Below are positions 29,454-41,700 of a stretch of 64,000 nucleotides of DNA, piece by piece. The notes under the pieces were generated by a model. That model was not told where the DNA came from. It worked only from the letters and a program-made list of their open reading frames with translations, and ran no database searches. The DNA is taken from contig NC_021684.1 in NCBI RefSeq assembly GCF_000247815.1, positions 8,813,430-8,877,429 of the forward strand, read 5' to 3'. Within the stretch, counting starts at the first letter, position 1, and each line of letters starts with the position of its first letter. This DNA is from Ficedula albicollis. Lineage: Eukaryota; Chordata; Aves; Passeriformes; Muscicapidae. The position numbers and the translations under genes were made by a program.

Positions 29454-29779
29454 AAGTGGGACAGAAGAAGTCTTCCTATCAGTATCAGAGTATTAGCTAG
29501 AAACTAAACTGTAATACATTCTGAAGAAGTGTATAAAGTAATAACAGACTGTTTATAAGAACAGATTCTGAAGCCTTAATGAAAAGGAGTCATGACCAAG
29601 GACAAGAATCTTTAGAAAGAGAAGTAGGGTAAGCATACAGGAAACAGATGGTTATCAGTGGTAGATCACTGAGTCTTGGGGGGTTTTTACATTTAAAAAA
29701 AGTCACACTTCATATAGACACATGCACATGCACTCACATAGAGAATCAAGATGTTTCAAAGCGATTAGCAGAAACTCAC

Positions 29780-30030
29780 ACTCACTGTCCCCTGCTCTGC
29801 CAGGGAGGAGCTGCACAAGAAACTGGGATGGAGATGGCCAGGGCAGCTGGGCTGAGCTGGCCACAGGGATATTCCATAAGCCAGGAGGTCATGCCCAGTG
29901 TAAGAGGGAGCTGGAGTGGGCCAATGGCTGCATGGGGATTGGCATCAGTCAATGTCTGGTGAGCCACCATACTGTGCATGGCTTGTTTCTCTGTCCCTTC
30001 AATTATAACTACTACTACTGCTGGGAAAAG
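29780..30030 (+). mobile_element. Avian endogenous retrovirus LTR fragment (probable solo LTR)
   Basis: The order AAACTGGGATGG, AGGGCAGCTGGGCTGAGCTGG, ATATTCCATAAGCCAGGAGGTCATGCCCAGT, then GGTGAGCCACCATACTGTGCA and TTATAACTACTACTACTGC resembles LTRs common in songbird genomes. In those I recall a similar GGTATTCCATACC...GTCATGCTCAGTATA promoter-proximal block and a TTAT/TAC-rich downstream block. No internal retroviral coding sequence is adjacent. The identification is from memory of the family, so the exact class and borders are uncertain. Confidence 0.6.
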
Positions 30031-30099
30031 CTTTAATTGTAACAAATAGCATTTAAATCTTGTGAATTCCTGTAGCTCTAACTAAAGCAGGACATTGCT

Positions 30100-30600
30100 T
30101 GGTCCTGTGTAAATGTGTGGCAGTGGTTACTGCAGCCTTAAAGATCATGGGCCTGAGCAATGCTGATAAGAAGCTGCGTCTTGGCCAGACCATGCTGGGG
30201 TGCACTCAGAGAAAAGAAGCTTTTTTTTTTGAGTTCTGTGACCAAAAAAGGACGATTTGAGGAATGGAATGTTTCCCAAATGACCACCAGAGACCCTCTA
30301 AATGATGCCTACCCTAATGTAAATAAGCTCCAAGAAGTGGTGATGCTTACCCTAATGTAAATAAGCTCCAAGAAGTGGTTTGAATATGCAAAAGAATTTG
30401 TGTGAATGTTTAGCATGTATGTATGAGTCTTGGGAAATGTAATGAATATGTATAAACTACATAGATTTAAACTAGTGTGTTAGCTAGTGGATTAGGCAGA
30501 AATATCCCTCTCACATCTGGCACCTAAAATAAAAGTAATGCCTCTCCCTAACACTGAAATTACAGTGCTAGACAGTTTTGTTCTGGTGACATTATCATTG
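30100..30600 (+). mobile_element. Second endogenous retrovirus LTR-like fragment
   Basis: The recognisable order is GGGCCTGAGCAATGCTGATAAGA, AATGTTTCCCAAATGACCA, CCTACCCTAATGTAAATA, TATGCAAAAGAATTTG, then AAAATAAAAGTAATGCCTCT, which looks like a degenerate poly(A)-signal region. It closes with GACAGTTTTGTTCTGGTGACA, which looks like an LTR 3' edge. It resembles avian ERV LTRs that end in an AATAAAGAATGCC-like block. It is a solo, degraded copy without gag, pol or env. A 38-bp unit within it is duplicated. Confidence 0.55.
30304..30379. repeat. Direct tandem duplication, period 38 bp
   Basis: GATGC(C/T)TACCCTAATGTAA with ATAAGCTCCAAGAAGTGGT occurs at 30304-30341 and again at 30342-30379, with one substitution. 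It lies inside the second LTR-like fragment. Confidence 0.9.
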
Positions 30601-31925
30601 TCATTAGTTAGGGGTTAAGCCATGACAACTATGAACGGAGGAAAGGCAGTGTTTTCCTTTACTTGGCTTGTTAACGTTTCATATTTTTAAACTAGAAATT
30701 CTTACTATTTCTGCAATTTTTGTGTTTTTTCCCCAAAGATTGTAGAGAAGGAAACAAAAATACATCAAGATGCCACATATCTGAATGAGAAAATGAGGCT
30801 TTAAAGCATGAATAAGAACTAAGATGACAAATTTCATCCTTGCTCTAAACTATGCAAAGTCATTTACTTGATATGTGCAAAACAGCGCTGAAGGAGATGT
30901 TTTCAGCCTCTATAATCATAATTTCAATTTACAAATCACCAAAATCTGAGTTAGGGATGGCCATGCCCCCTTCCATAGTGTATTAGTTATTAACATTGGT
31001 GATCCAAGCCTAATCACCTGTGTTATTTATAATTCTGAAAGCATGCGCTTCTCTGATTCCAGGGGTGTTGGGGGGGAATGAAAGTAAGTGGAAAAAAAAT
31101 TAACATAGCAGAACCTGGTTCCTTATTTAAAGCTACATAAATTCAGCTTCTCAGTACCAGTGATTCCTGTTCCAGCCAAGAGAGTTACTCACACAGTCCA
31201 AAGTGACATTTTTAGTAAACTTATTTTTTAGATTTCACCAGGATATCCCATATGGAAGAACACAAGATATTTTTAAAATACACATGGACTGACAGATTTT
31301 TACAGTCCTTTCTTACATCAAAATAAGTAAAAGTTTCTGTTTTCAAACATTCCTCAGCTCTTTAATAAAGAAATGTGTTTCACCCCCTTTATACACTCCC
31401 TGTGAACTCTCAATTTATTCATCAGAGTACAAAAGCCATGTCATCAGCCTGTGCACTAACACACGTTCATAAACAAAATACCATTGAGGGCAGCCTAAAG
31501 ATGTCCTTACCTTTTACTTGGATAAAAATTTCTTGACATTCAACTGGAAGCAATCAGGTATTTTAGAAATGCTTCTCATAACTCCCTCCCTCAGCTAACA
31601 GCTATGATGAAGAGACGTGTAACACTGAAAAAGCAAGTAGAGCCTAATAGAGTCATAAACAAGTATGCAGCAAATGTTTTAAGAGACACACTATCAACAA
31701 AAATTATTTGCAGTATGACCCAGAAATAATGTAGCCACATGTACAAGATGCAGATTGCAGCTCTATCCAGGAATCTAGTGAGTGACGATCTCTCTCTCGC
31801 AAAAAAAAAAAAAAAAAAGAAAACATGAAGCCCTTGCAAAAAAAAAAAAAACACCAAGCAGCAGCCTTAGCTTAGTAAGGTGTTTTTAAACAAGCAATTA
31901 GTAACTCACCTCTGCTGCTATGTCT
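30601..31925. other. Gene-free stretch with two poly(A) tracts
   Basis: Non-coding DNA. A-rich tracts occur at 31801-31822 (18 A, then GAAAA) and 31839-31851. The G8 at 31071-31078 is ordinary. No exon is seen. Confidence 0.45.
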
Positions 31926-32110
31926 TTATGTGATCCCAGAAAAAAGCCGAGGGCAGGGTGGGAAGGGGGAAGGAGAACAGCCAGGGAGGGAGCGGGCACA
32001 GCTCACCCGAAGCAAGGCTGCCACCTCGTGGGCTCGGGCAGGGGGCAGCCCCAGCGCTCCTCTTTCCCAGGGCAGAATCAAGAGAGTTTTGATCCCATCC
32101 AGGGTGAGGA
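31926..32110. promoter_or_regulatory. GC-rich islet with a minus-strand donor-like site
   Basis: About 185 bp are clearly richer in GC than the surroundings, with several CpGs (AGCGGGCACAG, CTCACCCGAAG, CTCGTGGGCTCGGG, AGCGCTCC). On the minus strand, GCTTCGG is followed by GTGAGC, a good donor, with the exon side ending at 32007. An alternative first exon of a minus-strand transcript is one explanation. No protein is recognised in the open frames here. Confidence 0.25.
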
Positions 32111-32346
32111 AATGCAATCCACACTTAGTTTTGTAAGACATGATGACTGAACATATGTTTAAACTTGTAGTTGCCTCTGGGGCATATTTTCTTCAGCTAC
32201 AAAGCTCATTTCATGTGTGCATGAGGCAAAGTCAGCAGTTGGTGAGTGCACTCTCTTTAACCATTTCAGCACATTCCTATCTCTCACTGTTTGTGGGTGT
32301 GCTCATGAGTCACCCTCTCCATGTCCTACGTCACTCTACTGGATCA

Positions 32347-32515
32347 TCATCCACTTCCTTGAAGGGACTGATCTCAGGCTGCAAATCCCAATGCAAATGA
32401 TTCCCTTGTAACAGTTTTCAATTCTACTATTCATCCACTTCCTTTAAGGGACTGGTCTCAGGCTGCAAATCCCAATGCAAGTGATTCCCTTGTAACAGTT
32501 TTCAATTCTACTACT
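32347..32515. repeat. Direct tandem duplication, period 84 bp
   Basis: Copies at 32347-32430 and 32431-32515 share TCATCCACTTCCTT, GCTGCAAATCCCAATGCAA and TAACAGTTTTCAATTCTACT. They differ at about three bases. Confidence 0.9.
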
Positions 32516-33391
32516 CCATTTATGGACAGAGAAATACTTTAAATAAACTAGGAAAGTGTGGTAAGATAGAAGTGATTTTATATAAATATATATATGCAGT
32601 AAATATTAATCTGCTTTATTAAAAGTAGTTGGTCGTAATTGTTATTTTATACTAACTATCCTGAATATTCTTTGGCTTTCCAAGAAAAGCATTTTCTCTC
32701 TTTGTAATAAGACACTACCAGAAAGCAACTAATTCAAGGCCTCTTGCAGATAAGATTCATTTTATCCAGCTATCTGAAATGTTAATCTGTAATTTATAGG
32801 GCTTCCTTTTTGCACACACTGTAACCTTGTATTCCCCAAACATGTATGTGCCTTTTGTAATCGAACATGTGCAGTTAAACTGCACTTGATTAGAGCCAGT
32901 TTAATTCACTTCTTCAGGATGACTCGTTTCTACTGATTAAACAAGGATATAGGAGAAACAGGGAAAAGTTGTGAAACTCGTTTCTCTTCTTACTGTAATT
33001 CCAGACACATAATTCTTCCTTCATCAACTAGCAGCTGGCAAAAGCTGCAACAGAGTCATGATGATTTATTGTCATGAAACCTTACTTCCCACACAAGCTA
33101 CGAGTCATCTTGTGCACTTGTCTGTCCCTGAGCCACAGAATGCAGCAATTTAGCTACTCTGCTCTGATCCTCACTGAGGGAGAAGGGCTGTGTGATTAAA
33201 ACCACAGGCATTAAGGTAAGATCTATGTGGTATCTACATTGTTCCATATTAAGTGAAGATGCAGATTTTCGGCTGCTCACCATTGCTTTCCTATCTTGCT
33301 TTACTCATTCACGGGGATGTCAGTTCAAATGTTGATTTAATCTCAGTTGACCCTGATATTTCTATTTCATTCTTAAACAGATAAACTTATT
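32516..33391. other. Gene-free stretch
   Basis: Non-coding AT-rich DNA containing the GATA cluster listed separately. No coding exon is recognised. Confidence 0.4.
32748..32776. promoter_or_regulatory. Cluster of three GATA-type motifs
   Basis: AGATAAG (32748-32754), TTATCC (32762-32767, GGATAA on the minus strand) and CTATCTG (32770-32776, CAGATAG on the minus strand) fall within 29 bp. Such spacing is typical of blood-lineage enhancers. ARHGEF3, the inferred neighbouring gene, is expressed in erythroid and megakaryocytic cells. The motifs are short and could be chance in AT-rich DNA. Confidence 0.25.
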
Positions 33392-33439
33392 AAAAAAACC
33401 CCCAAAAAACAAAACAAAAAAAAACCACACCAAAAAAAG
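33392..33439. repeat. A-rich simple sequence
   Basis: This is a run of A7-C5-A6 and CAAAACAAAA-type sequence ending in CCACACCAAAAAAAGC. It is low complexity with no associated element. Confidence 0.8.
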
Positions 33440-35214
33440 CACTTCAAATACAAATTTGAATACAAATCTGTACAAATTATATACAAATACAAATTGTTCT
33501 GGAGTACAATATTCCAGAATAATTACTTTCCTATATCAAAGAGTTTACAGACATGTGCATGCTAAGATATGACAGTAAGCTGTTCTCCTTCAATGTATGC
33601 AATGATGGAGCTGGGTCTCAAATTACTTTTTGCAGTATTTAAATTCAGTATCTAAGCATGTCTTCCTTCTCACTCTGTGACTGGATTTGCAATTGCTTCC
33701 CTTCCCCACAAAGTTAGCAGTTTTAGATAATAAAGGAAAGCTGAAACAAAAACAATCTATTAAGGTATTAAAAAAAAAAAAAAGAAAAAAAAGAAAAAAA
33801 TATTTTAAGATGTTTCTGTCCTCAAACTCAGTTTAAGCCAAGTCATGTACAGAGTCAGAAGCCACTGGAGTCCAGATATAACAGTGCTTGTTTGGTTAGT
33901 TTTAAGATTTATAGATTTATTTATTCATAACATGGACAGTTTTCAGAGAAATTTGGTCTTAAAGTGATGAAAACTTCATCATAGAAATAGCAGAACGCTG
34001 CATACTTCATAAGGAACACAGCAGCGTATTTGGAGACAGAAACAGAAAGCCAAGGCACCAAAAACTGTCATGAGACATCCAGAATCTAATTTTCAATTAT
34101 TAGTTTTAAAATCATTAAATACTTCCTGGCTTAATCCTAAGTAACATGATGGAGTGACTAGCAAAACTTCATCCAGCCTAGAGAAAGCATGTTTTAAAAT
34201 CCACACACCTGGAAAATTTCCAATTCTCCTGCACATTTGTTTTGAAAAACTACATGCCAGCCAGCTACTTTCCCAAAAGTGTGGATGAATTGACACAGTT
34301 CCCCTTTACTCCCTTATCTTTAGCTCCTTTCTTGCAATTTTCAACATTAAGAAAGTGAGAATCTGCCAAATCAGGAGCTTCTACAATTTCAAGGCTTTCA
34401 AGCTTTGATTGTTCAACACTCTTCCACACCAGCTAGACAGCTGATATTGCTGATGTTATGACCATCCACCATGTTCCTCCACCTTCCTGCTTATCAAGAG
34501 CAGCTTAACCTGGTTCACACATGAACTCTGCCATGGTACCCTGCAGTTATCAGACATTCACAGCACTCACACTTCTGCTAATACCAGCACTCTTCTGCTG
34601 CTGTAATCTTGTTTATGTATGTTGGGAGGGAAAAAAGCAACAGGACCAAGTGAAGCATTGCAAGTTTGAGAATTCAATTATTTTTTCATCTGGTAGATGC
34701 ACGAAACTAGGCAGATGTGAAACACTGATGAACCAGAATGGCAGACTTGGTTAATGGCTGTACAAGGTAACTGGGGTTCAGTCAATTATTTACTCTCCCC
34801 TCTGTTTCTAGGGGGCCTTATGCAACATCAAAGCCTTTTACATGCATCTTAAGTGATGTTTAAATGCTAGATAAGGTCTTGCTCAGGGCTTTTCTCTATG
34901 AACCCTTTTGACTTAATTGAATATATTACCCTGTCACTGTATACTTTTACAATAGACATTTCTAATCATCCCATTACTAACATCAGACCTCACCAATACC
35001 CACATTTTCATGAAAATAAACCCAGAACCATCAGAATGTAAATAGGTTCCAAGAATCAGACATGAATAAACAGCAATAAATGAACAATGCAGTAAGTCAG
35101 TGCACCATTGCACTTTATTAGGCTGAGAAAAATAATGTTCATTCAGCTGTACTACTCACAGAACCCCAGAATAAAAAATAGTATTTTAGAAACCTAACCA
35201 GACATGCATCACAC
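33440..35214. other. Gene-free stretch with one poly(A) tract
   Basis: An interrupted A tract lies at 33770-33800 (A14 G A8 G A7). The rest is AT-rich non-coding DNA without a recognisable exon. Confidence 0.45.
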
Positions 35215-35820
35215 TACTATTGATAAAGTCTTCCCTGGGCCTCCTTTTCTCCAGGTTAATCACAATTCCCTCAGCTGCTCTTCATCAGCCTTGTGCTCCA
35301 GCCCCTTCCCCAGCTCCATCTCCCTTCTCTGGACACACTGCAGCCCCTCAATGTCTTTTGTGTAGTGAGGGGCCCAAAACTGAACCCAGGATTTGAGCTG
35401 TGGCCTCAGCAGTGCCCAGCACAGGGGGACAATCACTGCCCTGGTCCTGCTGGCCACACAATTGCTGACACAGCCAGGATGCCACTGGCCTTCTTGGCCA
35501 CCTGGGCACATGCTGGCTCATGTTCAGCTGTTGTCAACCAACACCCCCAGATCCTTTCCTGCCAGGCAGCTTTCCAGCCACTCTGCCCCCAGCCTGGAGA
35601 TGCAGGGGGTTGTGACCCAAAGGCAGGATCCACCTTTACCTTGTTGAACCTCACACCACTGGCCTTGGCCCATTGATTCAGCCTGTCCAGATCCCTCTGC
35701 AGAGCCCTCCTATCCTCCAGCAGAACAACACTCCCACCTAACTTGGGCTGCACTCTGCTGAGGGCACCCTCCATCCCCTCATGCAGATAATTGGTAAAGA
35801 TATTAAACAGAATTGTTTAC
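35215..35820 (-). mobile_element. CR1 LINE ORF2 C-terminal fragment, degenerate
   Basis: Minus-strand translation in broken frames gives the end of a CR1 reverse transcriptase. First comes LQRDLDRLNQWAKASGVRFNK (about 35640-35700), then a block ending CAQVAKKASGIL (about 35470-35500). After a frame change comes VASRTRAVIVPLCWALLRP, then VQFWAPHYTKDIEGLQCVQR and GLEHKADEEQLREL (35260-35450). This is the family's normal order, so it is one insertion with frameshifts, not a host gene. It is dead: it lacks the catalytic domain and has an interrupted frame. Confidence 0.9.
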
Positions 35821-38494
35821 CACAAGCAGGATATAAGAATCAGCAAAGGCATCAAACAAATAAAGTGTTTGTGTCCATTTCCCATTCCTCAGTAGATCTG
35901 TGAGTCAGGAGGGAAGCCCACAGTTTTTCCTCACCCTGCCCTTTCATCCAAAGATTTTGTTGAGAATGTTCCAGAAGAAATGTTTAAAGAACTTCTTTCA
36001 GGTACTATGATGCTATAAATTTAATATTACATAAAAACCAAAGCAAAAAAAAATATTGATTTCTTGGCAAGCATGCAACAGGAAACAGAACATTCACTTG
36101 CTAATATTTCTTTAATTCTTTCATTTTTCCTCAGACTACAAAAAAAACGTAAGGTAGGTTTTTGTCCATAGGGCTGTCATGTTTCCTGTCATGAATTTAG
36201 TGGTTGTTTGCCTCATGGTAAATAAGCAATGTAAAAAAGCCCTAGCAAACAATAGCAAGTAAAAACCAGCAGGCTCTCAAAAAAAGGCTCTCACTAACCC
36301 AGGTGGAATAGTCTCAAAGCCTTTTCAACACCCTGTTCCCTTCATGAAAGCACAAACCAGTTGCTAAAAATTGCATTGTCTGTGGCAATTTTCACCAAAA
36401 AGTTTGTTACAAAGTGTAAGCATTTGTCCACGTCTACCATTAAACATTGCAATTGCTTTTTTCCTCCAGCACAGAATAAATGTTTTTCCTATAAACAAAG
36501 TAGAAGCTATTGACTTGGTAATGTCTCCCAGGGCAGGAACCTCAGGAGCCTCACAGCACTGAAGGTCCTGGTACCAGCAAGGCCCAGCATTGCAGCAGCA
36601 TTGAGAGATTAAAACATTTGCCATATGTGAAAGATTCCCTGAGCACAACTGCTGCACTGCTGAAGTGAACAGGAGTTTTTCCACAGCCCATCCCCCATGA
36701 CACCCTGTACCATGTCATCTGCTAAAAACTCAAAACCAAAATAAAAAATTTCCCTTTTTCCTTCTCTATTGTTAAATAATGCAGACTTAATGCATGTTAT
36801 AATAAATAATTATTTTACTTAATTTTCAAACTACATCTCCCAGTACTGCTGTCTACTAGCCTCTTATAAAATTAGAAGTAAAGCTTACCAAATTTTTTCT
36901 TGTTCCATTCCTCCTCTGGCACACTGGTTTATTACAGCAGGGCTACTCATGGTAAGGGCTGAGCTTTCAGAATTCATTTTTTTTCTACAAACGAACAACA
37001 TCAAAAAACAAGAAAAATGCTATTTAAGTAAAGATTGTGGTTACTAATTAAGTAGAAAATGGAAACTTTAAGACAAGAACTTTTAAAAACCAAATACAGT
37101 ATATTTTACTCATTTAAGTAAATGTCCTACATCAATGTGATTAATTGGATGAATACACTGAAAAGGATTTGGCAGTTTTATGGACTTGCTACTTATGCCA
37201 AACCCAACACTGATTGTCTTCTGTTTACTTTTCTGAACACATGCCAAGAGAGTTGATGTCAGCAAGCCTGTATCCAGGGCTGTGCATCATGGCAGTTCTG
37301 TTAATTCAGAGCAGCAGCCACAGCCAGCACTGCTGTGGAATGATCCACACACACAGTGTGGGGGAGAAAAATTCAATTTCTAACATGTAAAGATTTACAG
37401 AAGCTTTTCAGCATATTTTAATCATTTAAGATTATACTTTGTCAATTTGCAGAAAATAACAGTTAATTCATGGCTGAAGTCCCTCTCTAAAACAGCACAG
37501 ACATATTCCAATTGCAATAGCAATTCCCAACTTACACCACTTCCAAAAGGTCTATATGGTCAAAAAAGTTTCCCGTGAATTACTTGCATAGCAAGAACGA
37601 ATGAAGATTCTACATAATGCAAGTTAATTCCACCATGAAACAGTAATCATTTTTTAATAACTAGATCCACAATGTTAACCTGAAACATCTGAGTCCTATA
37701 GCTTCCCTACCCACTCCCACTTTCTTTTAAAGGGGGGGGAGGATATTTTTAGCTCTCAGTCATCTTATTCAACTTGATTTGACACCTGGTTTGTAGTATG
37801 ATCAGCACAAGACCTAGGTGATTAACAGAAATTAGAGTCAACTGTATATTAATTAATACTTACTGGTATATAACCAGAAAATAGGCTATGCTTGTCAAGA
37901 TAATAATCCCTTCCTTTTTTCCAGTAGGTACAAAGAACCATTAAAAAGATGGTTTAATCTGTGTGAAACCTGGGTCAAAATCTAATTTGACAGCATGAAA
38001 TGCTGAGTACAGGGCACACATCCCATCACTGGCAGGTAAAGAAGGCCAACCTGCACAAACTAAATGCTCTGAAGAGAATGCTCATCCTGGTTTCAAAAGT
38101 TCGCCCATGCAAGAGTGGATAAACAGTCCTGGCAAAGCCCTGTTCCAGGACCAGCAACCAAAGTTTGCTCCTTACTGACATTAATGTCTTGTTTTCGCCT
38201 GCCCCTTGCTGTGAATGGAGCTTGTGGCACTGACCCTTCAGAGCAAAGAGAATGCCTTTGCAAGAACAGGTCCTTAATCTTGCATTTTTTAAACATCCCT
38301 CATAATAGAGAGGGATAAAAGTCTATTTCTGGCTTGAAATCTTGTTTAAAGGATCTAAAAAACTATTCTGAATTGGAAAACAACAAAGCCTCACCTCTGT
38401 GAGGGCAGCAACAGAGACTCAGCCCTCTGACCTCTTTTTGGATCAGTGCCTGACCTCAAATTTATTCCTGATTCTGAAGCATGAATGAAAAGTA
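35821..38494. other. Gene-free stretch, nothing recognised
   Basis: Non-coding AT-rich DNA. A 106-codon minus-strand frame at 36364-36684 is cysteine-rich but matches no protein I recognise and has no splice context. I treat it as chance. Confidence 0.4.
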
Positions 38495-38612
38495 AGAAAA
38501 AACAAACAAAAATGCCACATAGGAAAAAAAACAAAGCCAACAACAACAAAAACCTCAAAACAAATCAACAACACAAAAACCCCACTAAACAAATCCACAT
38601 AAAAAAACTTTT
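38495..38612. repeat. A-rich (CAAA)-type low-complexity tract
   Basis: About 118 bp are dominated by A with scattered C (AAACAAACAAAAATGCC, CAACAACAACAAAAACC). The tract runs into the first copy of a 63-bp duplication. A degraded retroposon tail is possible. Confidence 0.75.
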
Positions 38613-38710
38613 AATTCTAAAAGTGGCTCAGCAGCAACATATGTTGGCTGAACAAATCCACATAAAAAAACTTTTACTTCTAAAAGTGGCTCAGCAGCAA
38701 CATATGTTGA
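38588..38710. repeat. Direct tandem duplication, period 63 bp
   Basis: Units beginning AACAAATCCACATAAAAAAA and ending GGCTCAGCAGCAACATATGT occur at 38588-38650 and 38651-38710. There is one visible substitution (TTAATTC against TTACTTC). Confidence 0.9.
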
Positions 38711-41700
38711 AAACTTAATTATTACTTGCCTCTCCAGTCTATAATAGCACAGGAAGAAAAGAGTTTTTCTTAAATACATGTTAAAGTAATAATGCAAGAG
38801 TCCATACCTAACATCTTCTGCAAAGTTCCCCTTTTTGAGGAAGCAATTTCCTAAAATGGGTAAAGCCCAGATTCTTCAATGATCACACAAGTTTTGCCAA
38901 CAAGAGTTTTACCTCCTCTTACAAGTCACCCATACCAGTAAGATCAAAGGTCCAGGGCAAGGTTAGAAGCAGTCCATTAACTCTCAAAGTTGGAAGGTCA
39001 AAGATTCTGATTACAAAACCACAAGGTTGCCATTCCAGCAAAAAAGATACAGCTCCCAATGTTTTCTTGTGAGCTGGTACTAGAGCAGTACAATTGTTCA
39101 ATGTATGAGTAAAAAAAACAAAACCAAACAAACAAACATGCTGTTTTCAGTACTCTCCTCCCCACCCTCGGAAATATCCGAGCCAACACTCCATACAAAT
39201 CTCTGCACTGAGACTTCCATGCTCAAACTACAGCAAAAGCAGAGGCCAGAAGTGATAAAAAGTTACTGTGTTATTCTTTTCTATGAACAATTGATGATAA
39301 AGGTTGACATAGATCTAACAGAAAATACATGAAATATGGCATTAACCTGATTTCTGTTCTGAGATGCTCTGCAAAAGAAAACCACATTAAGTACTACAGA
39401 GGAATACATCTTGTCAAACTCCTGAACTCCCTCACATTCCCAGCCTGATATCTGAGAACAGCAGCAGCACACTGTGCGCCTTGAGTGACTTTTGTCTGTA
39501 TCAGCTGTCTACATCAGCTTCTTTCCAATCTCACTCCTTGGTGACTGTCAGTGGGGGTGGATGGCACTGTCAGGGTTTGGCAGGATTGCCACCCAGCAGC
39601 TCTCCCCAGCCACGCTGCAGAGGGTGGGCAGCAGTGAGTCAGACAAGCTTTGAGGACACACTTCTGTCGCACTGTGCCTCTCAACAGGTCTGCACAGGCC
39701 TCCTTCACTCTCTAACAGGAGCAACAGGTAATTAAACAGCTGATCCCCATAATGCTGACAAGTTTTATGGCCTTGTTAGAACACTAAAAGTTTTTTAGTT
39801 TCTAAATGGCAAACAGAAAATTGATATCTGTCAACACTTTACATAGCCAGGGATACCAACTATTACCACTACTTCTCTTACCTGAAAGTCATTTCAGAGA
39901 AAAATTCTCAGCCTGTAGATTCTCTCCTTATTCATGTGCCACAGAGTTCCTTTAAGACCCTTCCTTGAGAATAATTTTTTTAAGTATAAAAAAAAAAATT
40001 AAATATCTACAAGGGGAATATATTTTTTTCAAGCATTAAGAATATTTTATGGACATATTTTCAGTGAATGCATAATACTTCAGCAGGTCTAAAATAAAAC
40101 TGAAATTTTTCCTTTTTGTGGAAAGAAAATTGTAATGCTTAGAATCTCTAAAAAAAAAATACTGTTCATATTCAAAGTGAGCCATAGAAAATGAAAGCTA
40201 AACCTAGCAAAGGAAAATTTTGCATATATTTAAAATATATATATATGCACACAATTAGAATACTACCAGTATCCTCAGAAATCAGCCTCCAGTAACAGCA
40301 CCAGCTTAGAAAACAAAATGCAACTCAAGAAACAAAAGAACAATGTTCAGGAAAAAAATGCTGTTCACAGGTGCCTCTTTCTGTATCACCATCCAACTCT
40401 TGTTTGGACTTGAACTTTATGGCATAGGCAAGGTTCATGATGAAACTTGAAGGAGGAAAATAAATCTATCATCTTCCCTCTTTACAACTTGGAGCCAGAT
40501 GCCAAGACGAGTCAATGAATATTAAGTTAAGAGACTGCTCAGATGCATTCTGTTCCTCAGCCTCTGCACACTGAACCTTGCCTGTTCCAGATAAGGGACA
40601 TGCTCTGGAATTAGGTGCTGTCCTGGAGATCGTGCTCTGCTGTAACAGCAGGAAGGGGGTAAAACACAAATGCAGAACAAAAACATAGAAAAACAATGCC
40701 AGAGAGTTTATTTATAGCAACTAAGTTCATCACTACTCTCTCTGTCTTACCAAGGAAACTTGAAGAAACCTCCTTACTGATTTTGATGAGACATCTGAAA
40801 TTCAGATTACTTAGTCTTCTATGACCAGGTATAGGTTGCTTAACACTAGGGTCCCCAGAGGGGAAATATGAACCCTAAAATTCTCTTATGTTACCTCTTC
40901 TATGCTTCCATTAAAAATATTAACTCTGTTTATCTGAAGCCCTGTTAGCCCATCTGCCTTAGAGTAGATTCTTACACCTCATAATGGCAGAGAAAAGCCT
41001 AGCAGTGGGAAGTCACTAGCTCAAATACTGACAAGTACTATATTTAAGTATATTTTATTCATTTGTATTTAATTTTGGGAGTTCTGCAATTGCCCTTAAG
41101 TGGACAAAAACAAAGTAAGCGAGAGGCTCAAGTATAGCACAGCACTCAAGCCCCCAAACACCTGCACAGAACAGCCCTGCAGGATTGCTTGAACAGAAAA
41201 ACATGAAAAGGTTCAAGAAAAGTATTGAAGTCACAACACCCACAGGCTCAAACCTGACTTATATCTGGAAGAATGGAGTAAGTATTACCCAATCTTGTTA
41301 AAACTGATTCCCTACACAAAGCTCATTTTCTCCTCCACCTTTTTTTTTTCCTCCCCTTGTGTTACTAAGTGTAGATACACTTTGATCCTCAGGCTAAAAA
41401 TATTTTTTGCCTTTCCCTCCACACCCTATTTGTATCTCTAGACAAGATATTCACAGTAGCCGTAGTTAAAAAATAACATATCATTCAACAGCTGTTCACT
41501 ACAGTTAAAGCAAAAATAATTAATATCTTCTGATGAAACATGTTCCCACAGTTCCTCACCCTCACTAGAATGCTTTGCATTGTTGAAATAGTATCTTGTT
41601 ATACTTAGTTGATAGAAAAACCATGAGAAAAAAAAAAAAACTTTTCTGAACTCTAAGAATCCTCAATGCAGAAACTATTATTCTTGGTAATGAAAAAGAA

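Noticed and set aside
35260..35774. Possible host genes on either strand at 35.3-35.8 kb
   Set aside because: The minus-strand frames are parts of a frameshifted CR1 reverse transcriptase, and the plus-strand frames are its shadows.
36364..36684. Cysteine-rich 106-codon minus-strand frame
   Set aside because: The cysteine pattern is irregular, there is no signal peptide, and no homologue comes to mind. Chance is the simplest reading.
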